Shown here: positions 15,894 through 21,407 of the stretch, piece after piece
Layout: each line of letters opens with the position of its first letter
Numbering within the stretch: the stretch's first letter is position 1
From: DASQVO01 sp035640715
GTDB lineage: Bacteria; Actinomycetota; Actinomycetes; Streptosporangiales; Streptosporangiaceae
NCBI GenBank assembly: GCA_035640715.1
Contig: DASQVO010000129.1
Coordinates: 1-21,407, forward strand
Direction of reading: 5' to 3'
Length of the DNA: 21,407 bases
Made by a program: the position numbers and the translations under genes
The notes under the pieces: generated by a model
What the model saw: the letters and a program-made list of their open reading frames with translations, nothing else
The model's database searches: none
What the model was told of the DNA's origin: nothing

Positions 15894-16000
15894 GACCTGT
15901 CCCCCGCTCGCTTCCGGGGCGCTTTGAGGCACCGCCTTCCCTCGTCGCTCGTCCCTCGCTCCTCAGTCCAGGCGGCGCCGCGCCCCTCCAGCTCGCTCAT
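15890..16000 (-). CDS. 36-aa coupling microORF, copy B (hom-thrC junction)
   Basis: The ATG at 16000 overlaps the stop of the preceding microORF as ATGA, and the TGA overlaps the thrC ATG in the same way. The peptide starts MSELEGRGAAW and ends KAPRKRAGDRS; it is strongly charged (Arg/Glu/Asp), without a hydrophobic segment. The internal GCGGGGGACAGG forms the ribosome-binding site for thrC. Codons such as CGA, AGG, GGA and AAA are unlike the neighbouring genes, so the sequence may be constrained as RNA more than as protein. It is 96% identical to the copy at 17354-17464. Whether the peptide has a function or is only a means of moving ribosomes to thrC is unknown. Confidence 0.5.
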   Translation of the reverse strand: MSELEGRGAAWTEERGTSDEGRRCLKAPRKRAGDRS

Positions 16001-16003
16001 GAC
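15890..16003 (-). repeat. Intercistronic cassette, copy B, with alternative RNA hairpins
   Basis: This is the nucleotide-level repeat unit. It matches 17354-17467 except for four transitions. On the mRNA strand, arms at 15970-15979 and 15928-15937 pair over 10 bp with one G-U. Alternatively 15929-15933 pairs with 15918-15922 over 5 bp with one U-G. The two folds share one arm and so exclude each other. They lie just upstream of the thrC ribosome-binding site. Confidence 0.75.
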
Positions 16004-16053
16004 CTGTCCCCCGCTCGCTTCGGCGCCTTGAGGCGCCCCTCCGGCTCACTCAT
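15997..16053 (-). CDS. 18-aa coupling microORF, short copy C (directly after hom)
   Basis: The ATG at 16053 overlaps the hom stop as ATGA and is preceded 5 nt upstream by GAGGAGGAG, which also encodes the acidic end of Hom; this is the strongest Shine-Dalgarno in the region. The peptide is MSEPEGRLKAPKRAGDRS. It equals the 36-aa peptide with the middle removed (from after MSE-EGR to LKAP) and ends on an ATGA overlap with copy B. The mRNA folds as GGCGCC-UCAA-GGCGCC (16032-16037 with 16022-16027), a perfect form of the short hairpin in the full copies. Good ribosome-binding site and coupling support translation; function unknown. Confidence 0.5.
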   Translation of the reverse strand: MSEPEGRLKAPKRAGDRS

Positions 16054-17357
16054 AACGGCTCCTCCTCGCCTTCCACCCGCATCACGCTGGCCACCGCGCG
16101 GACCACGCCCAGGGACTCGAGGTCGCCGATGGTCGCGGCGAGCGCCGCGTCGCGGGCCTGGTGGGTGACGATCACCAGCTGGGCGTCGTCACCCCGCCCT
16201 TCCTGGCGTACCGACCGGATAGAGACATCATGGCGCGCGAAGGCGTCCGCGACCCGGGCGAGCACGCCCGGCCGGTCAGCGACGTCGAGGGAAACGTGAT
16301 AGCGGGTAAGCGTCTCCCCCATCGGCATGACGGGCAGCTCCGCATAGGTGGACGCGTCGGGTCCCCGGGTCCCGGCCAGCCGGTTGCGCGCGACCGCGAC
16401 AACGTCACCGAGCACCGCACTCGCGGTCGGGGTGCCGCCCGCGCCTGCACCGTAGAACATCAGCCGGCCGGCCGATTGCGCCTCCACGAACACCGCGTTG
16501 TAGGCCCCGCCGACCGCGGCGAGGGGATGCGAGCGCGGGATCATCGCCGGGTGCACCCGGACCGAGACGCCGCCGTCGGACCGCTCGCAGATGGCGAGCA
16601 GCTTCACCACACAGCCCAGCGCCCTGGCACTGGCCATGTCGGCGGTGGTGACCTCGGTGATGCCCTCGCGGTGCACGTCCGCCGCTGTCACGCGAGTGTG
16701 GAAGGCCAGGCTGGCCAGGATCGCCGCCTTCGCGGCCGCGTCGAATCCCTCAACGTCGGCGGTGGGGTCCGCCTCGGCGTAGCCCATCGACTGCGCCTCC
16801 TCGAGCGCCTCGGCGAAGCCGGCCCCCGAGGAGTCCATCCGGTCCAGGATGTAGTTGGTCGTGCCGTTGACAATGCCCAGCACCCGGCGGACCGCGTCCC
16901 CCGCCAGCGACTCGCGCAGCGGCCGCAGCAGCGGGATGGCGCCCGCCACGGCGGCCTCGTAATAAAGGTCGGCGCCGTGCTCGCGCGCCGCGCCGTGGAC
17001 CTCCGCGCCGTTGACGGCCAGCAGCGCCTTGTTGGCGGTGACCACGGACTTGCCCGCCTTCATAGCGGCGAGCAGCAGCGAGCGGGCGGGCTCGATGCCG
17101 CCGATCACCTCCACCACGACATCGACGTCCGGGCGGGTCGCCAGCTCCATCGCGTCGGCAGTCAGCAAAGAGCGGTCGATCGCCGCGTCACGCGGATGCG
17201 CCGGGCGGCGCACCGCGATGCCCGCGAGCTCCAGCCGCGCCCCGGTCCGTACCGCGAGGTCATCGGCCTGCTCGCGCAGCAGCCGGGCGACCTGGGAGCC
17301 GACAGAGCCGCAGCCGAGCAGCGCGATCCGCAGCACCGGCACCTGTGCAGTGCTCAT
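16050..17357 (-). CDS. hom: Homoserine dehydrogenase
   Basis: This NAD(P)H-dependent enzyme reduces aspartate-semialdehyde to homoserine, the branch to threonine, methionine and isoleucine. Its 435 residues are normal for the monofunctional actinobacterial form. The Rossmann dinucleotide motif GCGSVGSQVA is at 15-24, VVTANKAL with Lys110, the catalytic-domain signature DPTADVEGFDAAAK with Lys210, and NGTTNYILDRM at about 164-174. A C-terminal ACT domain (about 350-430, RYHVSLDVADRPGVLARVADAF) probably mediates threonine feedback. The ATG overlaps the stop of microORF copy A as ATGA, and its ribosome-binding site GGGAGACAGG is supplied by that copy. The end EGEEEPL carries the Shine-Dalgarno for the next microORF. 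Confidence 0.97.
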   Translation of the reverse strand: MSTAQVPVLRIALLGCGSVGSQVARLLREQADDLAVRTGARLELAGIAVRRPAHPRDAAIDRSLLTADAMELATRPDVDVVVEVIGGIEPARSLLLAAMKAGKSVVTANKALLAVNGAEVHGAAREHGADLYYEAAVAGAIPLLRPLRESLAGDAVRRVLGIVNGTTNYILDRMDSSGAGFAEALEEAQSMGYAEADPTADVEGFDAAAKAAILASLAFHTRVTAADVHREGITEVTTADMASARALGCVVKLLAICERSDGGVSVRVHPAMIPRSHPLAAVGGAYNAVFVEAQSAGRLMFYGAGAGGTPTASAVLGDVVAVARNRLAGTRGPDASTYAELPVMPMGETLTRYHVSLDVADRPGVLARVADAFARHDVSIRSVRQEGRGDDAQLVIVTHQARDAALAATIGDLESLGVVRAVASVMRVEGEEEPL

Positions 17358-17464
17358 GACCTGTCTCCCGCTCGCTTCCGGGACGCTTTGAGGCGCCGCC
17401 TTCCCTCGTCGCTCGTCCCTCGCTCCTCAGTCCAGGCGGCACCGCGCCCCTCCAGCTCGCTCAT
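17354..17464 (-). CDS. 36-aa coupling microORF, copy A (lysA-hom junction)
   Basis: The ATG at 17464 has GAGGAAGG at 17475-17482, 10 nt upstream; the TGA overlaps the hom start as ATGA. The peptide starts MSELEGRGAAW and ends KASRKRAGDRS, differing from copy B only by Arg24/Cys and Ser28/Pro. Two further differences are synonymous. It follows lysA by 66 nt. A still smaller frame, ATG ACG TCA TGA at 17461-17472, ends on the ATG of this microORF, but it has no properly spaced ribosome-binding site. Function unknown; see the cassette entry for the RNA folds. Confidence 0.5.
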   Translation of the reverse strand: MSELEGRGAAWTEERGTSDEGRRRLKASRKRAGDRS

Positions 17465-17467
17465 GAC
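17354..17467 (-). repeat. Intercistronic cassette, copy A, with alternative RNA hairpins
   Basis: Both ends of the unit are GTCATGA or its close form, so one unit can be joined to the next without breaking the ATGA overlap. On the mRNA, 17434-17443 pairs with 17392-17401 (10 bp, one U-G). In the alternative fold, 17393-17397 pairs with 17382-17386 (5 bp, one G-U). Purine-rich GAGCGAGGGACGAGCGACGA fills the large loop. Confidence 0.75.
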
Positions 17468-17530
17468 GTCATTGCCTTCCTCGCGGGCGTTTCGCTCGGC
17501 AGTGCCCACTGGAGGCTGTCAGAGGGAGTC

Positions 17531-18934
17531 TCATCCAACATCCAGCCGCAGGAGGTCATCCAGGGTTTCCTGGCGGACGATCAGCCGGGCCGTCCCGTCT
17601 CGCACCGCGACCACGCCGGGGCGCGGCACATGGTTGTAGTTGCTCGAGATGGACCGGCAGTACGCGCCGGTGGCCGCGACGGCCACTAGGTCGCCGGGGG
17701 CCAGGTCGGCGGGCAGGTACGCGTGCCTGACCACGATGTCGCCGCTCTCGCAGTGCTTGCCCACCACCCGGGACAGCATCGGCGGGGCGCCGGAAGCGCG
17801 CGAGGCCAGGGCGCAGGTGTAGCTGGCGTCATACAGCGCGGTGCGGATGTTGTCGCTCATCCCCCCGTCGACGCTGACATATGTGCGCAGGCCGTCCACA
17901 TCCTTAATCGTGCCGACCTCGTACAGGGTAATGGTCCCCGGCCCGACGATTCCCCGGCCCGGCTCGACGGTAAGCCGCGGCCGCGTGAGGCCGGCCGATC
18001 GGCACTGCCGGCCCACGATGTCGCGGATGCTCTGGGCCAGCACCTTGACCTCGGGCGCCTCGTCCTCTTCGGTATAGGCGATGCCGAAGCCGCCGCCGAG
18101 GTCTAGCTCGGCGATCTCCACGCCGTGCTCGTCGCGGACCCGTACCGCCAGCTCGAGCACCCGGTGCGCGGCTACCTCGAACCCTGCGGTATCGAAGATC
18201 TGCGACCCTATGTGCGAATGCAGGCCGGCCAGCTCAAGATCGTGGCAGGCGAGGATCCGCCGGACCGCCTCGTCGGCCGCGCCCGAGGCCAGCGAGAAGC
18301 CGAACTTCTGGTCATCGTGCGCGGTCGCCATGAACTCGTGCGTGTGCGCCTCCACCCCGGTGGTGACGCGGACCAGCACGCGGGGGCGGCGCTGCGGTGC
18401 GCCGGGCCGGCCGTGCTCGGCGACGTAGGCGAGGCGCGCGATCTCCTCGAACGAGTCGACGACGATGTGCCCGACCCCGGCCGCCACGGCGCGGCTGAGC
18501 TCGGCCAGCGACTTGTTGTTGCCGTGCAGCGTGATCATCTCCGGCTGCACGCCCGCCGACAGGGCGACCTCAAGCTCGCCGCCCGTGCACACGTCCACCC
18601 CCAGACCCTCGTCGCTGACCCAGCGCAGCACCGCGCGGGAGCAGAAAGCCTTCGCCGCGTAGAACACGCCGGCCTCGGCCCCGAACGCCTCCCGGTAATC
18701 GGCACACCGGCTGCGCAGGTCGTCCTCGTCGCAGACGAACAGCGGCGTGCCGTAGGTCTCCGCCAGCTCGCGCACGTCCATGCCGCCGACCGTGAGCACG
18801 CCGTCCTCGCGCCGCGCCGTCCGCGGCCAGACGGCAGCGGCCAGCGCGTTCAGGTCGGCGGGCGGCGCCGGCGGGTGATCAGCAGGCAGCACGTCGGCGT
18901 GACGTGGCCCGGCCGGGTGGGCGACACGGCTCAT
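17531..18934 (-). CDS. lysA: Diaminopimelate decarboxylase
   Basis: This PLP enzyme of fold type III decarboxylates meso-diaminopimelate to L-lysine. From the ATG at 18934 it has 467 residues and begins MSRVAHPAGPRHADVLPADH, the standard actinobacterial LysA N-terminus. The PLP lysine is Lys95 in VFYAAKAFCS. Also visible are LHSHIGSQIF, the glycine loop LGGGFGIAY, EPGRGIVGPG, and the active-site cysteine given by the dimer partner in GKHCESGD. GAAGGA at about 18940-18945 gives a good ribosome-binding site, so this start can work alone. The frame is also open upstream into the ArgS-like protein, so a fused form is possible (see next entry). Confidence 0.95.
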   Translation of the reverse strand: MSRVAHPAGPRHADVLPADHPPAPPADLNALAAAVWPRTARREDGVLTVGGMDVRELAETYGTPLFVCDEDDLRSRCADYREAFGAEAGVFYAAKAFCSRAVLRWVSDEGLGVDVCTGGELEVALSAGVQPEMITLHGNNKSLAELSRAVAAGVGHIVVDSFEEIARLAYVAEHGRPGAPQRRPRVLVRVTTGVEAHTHEFMATAHDDQKFGFSLASGAADEAVRRILACHDLELAGLHSHIGSQIFDTAGFEVAAHRVLELAVRVRDEHGVEIAELDLGGGFGIAYTEEDEAPEVKVLAQSIRDIVGRQCRSAGLTRPRLTVEPGRGIVGPGTITLYEVGTIKDVDGLRTYVSVDGGMSDNIRTALYDASYTCALASRASGAPPMLSRVVGKHCESGDIVVRHAYLPADLAPGDLVAVAATGAYCRSISSNYNHVPRPGVVAVRDGTARLIVRQETLDDLLRLDVG

Positions 18935-20044
18935 AGGTCTTCCTTCTGGTCGGGTTGGTGACCTGCGCGGGATCCAGTTGTGGCCGGATAAGAGCCGGTC
19001 CGGCGCGCTGACGCCGAGCAGCTCAAGCCCTGCGGCGAGGCCCGTCGCGGCGGCCCCGGCCAGCCACAGCCGGGCCGCCACGGCGCAGGCGTCATGGGGC
19101 AGCCCGGCGCCGCGGCCTTCCCCGTGCCCCTGCTCCGGCCACGCCGGGCAGGCCTCACGGCACGCCTGGTACGTCTCCGCGAGTTCCTCCAGGTACCCGG
19201 TGAACTCATGCGGCCGGCCACGACGCGCAGCCTGGGCGACCCGTTCGGGAAGCCAGGACAGCGCGGCGAGCAAGGCCCGCTCCCTTGGGTGCGCGAGCGA
19301 GCCTGGCCGGAACGAGGCCGCCTCCCCCCTGCTCAGGCCTAGGGCAGCGGCCCAGCGCAGCGTCGATGCGGCACAGGAGTGCGCGTAACGAACAGCATAG
19401 GCGGGATTGGCCAGGGTATGCCGTGCGCAGGCCCGGGGATCCAGCGCAGCGGGCCGTTCCGGGGGTATCCGTGCCAGCGCATACGTGATCGCGTCGATAC
19501 CCGCGAAGGCGATCGCCTCCGCCACCGGCCCGGTCCGGCCTGGCGTGGCGGCAGCGCATGGCCCTCGTTCGGCATCATGATGAACAGCCACGGTCGCGCC
19601 CGCCGCAGCTGCGAGCCTCGCGGTCACCTGCGCGGTGACCAGCTTCCTTGCCTCGGCCCAGCCCGGCGCTGCGGTGAGGTCGGCGGCTGGCGGCGCGGTC
19701 ACCCGCATGCCGCGCAGAGCGTCGCTGCGGGCGCATCCGGGTCCCGCCTCCGGGATGCGGACGGCGAGCCAGGCCAGCGCGTCGGCGCCGACCGTGATGC
19801 TGAGGTAGCCGCCACCGGTGACCGTGGCGTTGCTGATCCATTGCCGCGTGCCCAGGCTGGCCGTCATGGCCTCCGCTATCACGGCGGGGTCGCCGCCGTC
19901 ACGTGCCGCGAGGCGGAACGGGAGGCTGGACGTGTACCGGCCGGGGATTCCGCCGTCGCGCAGTCCGGCATCCGGCCACTCACCCGGGTATCCCGCGTCC
20001 CCGGCCGCCGCCGCGACCGCGCTGCGAAGGTCGGCCGCGATCAC
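17531..20044 (-). CDS. nrtL: ArgS-derived anticodon-binding protein (NrtL type) in frame with LysA
   Basis: From a GTG at 20044 the frame stays open for 837 codons. Residues 1 to about 95 resemble the ArgS N-terminal domain (YTSSLPFRLAARDGGDPAVIAEAM, VTGGGYLSITV). Residues about 175-351 resemble the DALR anticodon-binding domain of ArgS (AGIDAITYALAR, TLANPAYAVRYAHSCAASTLRWA, LELLGVSAPDRL). The catalytic core with HIGH and KMSKS is missing, so it cannot charge tRNA; this is the pattern of the ArgS-related protein annotated NrtL beside lysA in streptomycetes. Normal relatives end near residue 351. Here 19 residues translated from the lysA ribosome-binding region link it to Met371, the LysA start. 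Either the stop was lost and a fusion is made, or a one-base error hides a separate stop. It begins 24 bp after the response regulator gene. Confidence 0.7.
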   Translation of the reverse strand: MIAADLRSAVAAAAGDAGYPGEWPDAGLRDGGIPGRYTSSLPFRLAARDGGDPAVIAEAMTASLGTRQWISNATVTGGGYLSITVGADALAWLAVRIPEAGPGCARSDALRGMRVTAPPAADLTAAPGWAEARKLVTAQVTARLAAAAGATVAVHHDAERGPCAAATPGRTGPVAEAIAFAGIDAITYALARIPPERPAALDPRACARHTLANPAYAVRYAHSCAASTLRWAAALGLSRGEAASFRPGSLAHPRERALLAALSWLPERVAQAARRGRPHEFTGYLEELAETYQACREACPAWPEQGHGEGRGAGLPHDACAVAARLWLAGAAATGLAAGLELLGVSAPDRLLSGHNWIPRRSPTRPEGRPMSRVAHPAGPRHADVLPADHPPAPPADLNALAAAVWPRTARREDGVLTVGGMDVRELAETYGTPLFVCDEDDLRSRCADYREAFGAEAGVFYAAKAFCSRAVLRWVSDEGLGVDVCTGGELEVALSAGVQPEMITLHGNNKSLAELSRAVAAGVGHIVVDSFEEIARLAYVAEHGRPGAPQRRPRVLVRVTTGVEAHTHEFMATAHDDQKFGFSLASGAADEAVRRILACHDLELAGLHSHIGSQIFDTAGFEVAAHRVLELAVRVRDEHGVEIAELDLGGGFGIAYTEEDEAPEVKVLAQSIRDIVGRQCRSAGLTRPRLTVEPGRGIVGPGTITLYEVGTIKDVDGLRTYVSVDGGMSDNIRTALYDASYTCALASRASGAPPMLSRVVGKHCESGDIVVRHAYLPADLAPGDLVAVAATGAYCRSISSNYNHVPRPGVVAVRDGTARLIVRQETLDDLLRLDVG

Positions 20045-20068
20045 GCTGCCCAGGCTACCGGCGGCTGG

Positions 20069-20464
20069 TCAGCCAAGGGCGGTGGGCGGCGCGCCGGCCA
20101 GCTCGCGGACGACGCGAATCATCTCCCCCGGGTCAAACGGCTTGGTCAGGTAGGCGTCGACGCCGATCTGGTGCCCCCGCTGCTTGTCGTCCTCCTGCGC
20201 GCGGGCCGTGATCATCACGACCTTGATGTGCGAAGTCTCCGGGTTCTTCCGCAGCTCAACAGCCGTCACCCAGCCATCGAGCCTCGGCATCATCACATCG
20301 AGCGTGATGACCTGCGGCGCAATCGCCCCCACCTTGTCCAGACAATCCTGCCCGTCCACCGCGGTCGCCACGTCGAACCCCTCAAGCGTGAGGTTCACGG
20401 CGATAAGCTGTCTGATCACCTCGTCGTCATCGACGACGAGTACCCTTCCAAGTGCCTGCGTCAC
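20069..20464 (-). CDS. Single-domain response regulator
   Basis: This 131-residue CheY-like receiver has no output domain. The acidic pocket is VVDDDE (residues 11-15), the phosphoacceptor is Asp56 in TLDVMMP, the switch residue is Thr86 in MITAR, and the conserved lysine is Lys108 in LTKPFD. It would act by protein contact, as a phosphate relay or partner of a kinase encoded elsewhere; no histidine kinase is in the window. The start is a GTG at 20462-20464 with no clear Shine-Dalgarno; it may be leaderless. It precedes the NrtL-LysA frame by 24 bp and is likely the first gene of the operon. Confidence 0.93.
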   Translation of the reverse strand: MTQALGRVLVVDDDEVIRQLIAVNLTLEGFDVATAVDGQDCLDKVGAIAPQVITLDVMMPRLDGWVTAVELRKNPETSHIKVVMITARAQEDDKQRGHQIGVDAYLTKPFDPGEMIRVVRELAGAPPTALG

Positions 20465-20591
20465 CAGCGCGAGGGTAGCCGCTCAGGCTATGGCGGCGCG
20501 CGCTGTTTGGCTAGGTGTCCAGAGGATGGCTTGCTGCTGGTAAGGTTGCTGCGTCTGTTCGGAGAGCGATGCGAGGTTACGTCGTTCCCGG

Positions 20592-20663
20592 GCCCCCATA
20601 GCTCAGGGGAGAGAGCAACGGCCTCCGGAGCCGTGAGCGCAGGTTCGAATCCTGCTGGGGGCG
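20592..20663 (+). tRNA. tRNA-Arg (anticodon CCG)
   Basis: The cloverleaf is complete. Acceptor GCCCCCA (20592-20598) pairs with TGGGGGC (20656-20662); D arm GCTC/GAGC; anticodon stem ACGGC/GCCGT with loop CTCCGGA, anticodon CCG at 20625-20627. T arm GCAGG-TTCGAAT-CCTGC (20639-20655), discriminator G20663. CCA is not encoded. It reads CGG codons and stands divergent to the response regulator. Confidence 0.96.
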
Positions 20664-20830
20664 CCCATCGTAACCAGGCGAAATGCCGTCTGACCAGCCC
20701 AAACGCTCGGCCAACAGTCCGGTCGGATGTGCAGCCATGTGCCGCCGACAGCCGCCCGATGTCGCAGTTCCCGGAATATACGCGGAATGAAACTGGCCGC
20801 ATCGGTCCAGGTCAGCGCCGGAAACAGCGG

Positions 20831-20853
20831 AGCCCCGGCACACCGTCCGGGCT
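20831..20853 (-). terminator. Stem-loop after integrase gene
   Basis: AGCCCCGG (20831-20838) pairs with CCGGGCT (20847-20853) with one bulged C and an 8-nt loop, starting 5 bp after the integrase stop on the minus strand. No U tract. Confidence 0.5.
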
Positions 20854-20858
20854 CCAGG

Positions 20859-21407
20859 CTAGCCAAAGTCCTCATCCATCCGCCTCTGCCAGCGCTCGTC
20901 CTCCCCATCCAGGCAGTGCGCATAGATCCGGTAGAGCACTTCGACGCTGTGACCTGCCCACTCGGCTACCTGCGTCCCGGGAATCCCGGCGTTAAGGCGC
21001 CAGGAGATCCCCGCGTGGCGGAAGTCATAGGGCCGGTGGGCCAATGGCGAGGCGACCTGGGCGTGCGTGAAACCGGCCCGCCGGGCCTTCTGGAGCACCT
21101 GCCACAAAGTGGACGGCTGATAAGTGCCACCGCGATAGGTGACAAACAACTGCCCATCCGGGCCGGTCCCGTACCGCTCGACGTGCTCCCGGAGCAGCTG
21201 CACCAGCGCGGGCGGGATCGGCACCTTGCGCACCGCGTTCTTCGGGCCGCCCTTGGGCTCGCGCGTCTCGTGCACCTCGCCATCGTCTGTCCACTCCCGC
21301 CCGGCCGCCGAGGTCACCTCGCGGAACTCCAGCCGTCCCCAGCCCTCATCGGGGAGATAACACTCATCCAGACGCAGGGACACCGCCTCGGACGGCCGCA
21401 GCATCCC
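20859..21407 (-). CDS. Tyrosine recombinase (phage-type integrase), N-terminal part outside window
   Basis: The visible 180 or so residues are the catalytic domain. The first catalytic Arg is in MLRPSEAVSLRL at the window edge, where the methionine is internal (relatives read TGMRR- or TGLRPSE-) and the gene continues beyond 21407. The second Arg is in RPYDFRHAGISWRL; the usual His of HxxR is Tyr here, a change common in actinomycete integrases. GHSVEVLYRIYAHCL holds the last His (AGHS) and the nucleophilic Tyr (IYAH). It catalyses site-specific integration and excision, presumably at the adjacent tRNA-Arg gene. The C-terminal tail (DGEDERWQRRMDEDFG) is typical of these integrases. Confidence 0.9.
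   Translation of the reverse strand, partial: GMLRPSEAVSLRLDECYLPDEGWGRLEFREVTSAAGREWTDDGEVHETREPKGGPKNAVRKVPIPPALVQLLREHVERYGTGPDGQLFVTYRGGTYQPSTLWQVLQKARRAGFTHAQVASPLAHRPYDFRHAGISWRLNAGIPGTQVAEWAGHSVEVLYRIYAHCLDGEDERWQRRMDEDFG

Larger units (their letters stand above)
20644..21407. mobile_element. End of a tRNA-Arg-integrated element (partial)
   Basis: A tyrosine integrase gene ends 195 bp from the 3' end of the tRNA-Arg gene and points towards it. This is the arrangement of actinomycete integrative elements and prophages that recombine in the tRNA T-arm/acceptor region. The attachment core is probably within 20644-20663, where the tRNA 3' half is restored on insertion. The other end and the second att copy are beyond the window. 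The 20664-20858 stretch holds no gene and probably the arm-type sites. Confidence 0.65.

Noticed and set aside
15890..17464. Cassette peptides as classic threonine/isoleucine attenuator leaders
   Set aside because: They contain only two Thr and no Ile codons, lie inside the operon and not before it, and end by ATGA coupling.
16161..17639. 492-codon open frame on the + strand, and a similar one at 19379-20995
   Set aside because: They lie antisense to hom and to the NrtL/response regulator/tRNA region, and the second runs through a tRNA gene; no domain is seen.

Overview
The window is about 70% G+C chromosomal DNA from an actinobacterium. The evidence is codon use saturated with G/C at third positions, GTG starts, an actinobacterial Rho with a long Gly/Arg/Asp/Asn-rich insertion, and a lysA-hom-thrC-thrB-rho block of the kind found in Streptomyces and related filamentous actinobacteria. 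The genus cannot be fixed from the sequence alone.

Layout. Positions 1-4632 carry the 3' part of a multi-pass membrane protein (+), a convergent GH76 glycoside hydrolase (-), a 500-bp regulatory gap, and a PAS-GAF-PP2C-HATPase partner-switching regulator (+). A large secreted penicillin-acylase-family Ntn hydrolase (-) follows at 4733-7552. Then come glmS (-, UDP-GlcNAc pathway), a conserved 92-aa protein (-), and a divergent MgtC/SapB membrane protein (+). A shared stem-loop terminator separates MgtC from rho (-).

The right half is one minus-strand block: single-domain response regulator > ArgS-derived anticodon-binding protein (NrtL type) running in frame into lysA > hom > thrC > thrB, then a 500-bp leader, then rho. 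Meso-diaminopimelate decarboxylase (LysA), homoserine dehydrogenase, threonine synthase and homoserine kinase make this an aspartate-family amino-acid operon. On the far right are a tRNA-Arg(CCG) gene on the + strand and the 3' part of a tyrosine integrase. This looks like one end of an integrative element that entered at the tRNA 3' end and continues beyond the window.

The most unusual feature is inside the amino-acid operon. The lysA/hom and hom/thrC junctions are filled by copies of one small cassette: two 111-bp copies 96% identical, and one 57-bp copy lacking the middle. Each copy is an open microORF (36, 36 and 18 codons) that ends on an ATGA overlap with the next start codon, carries its own ribosome-binding site, and can fold into RNA hairpins on the mRNA strand. 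Three of the four substitutions between the full copies keep base pairing through G-U wobble. I interpret these as modular translation-coupling or RNA elements. I do not know of a described family they belong to.
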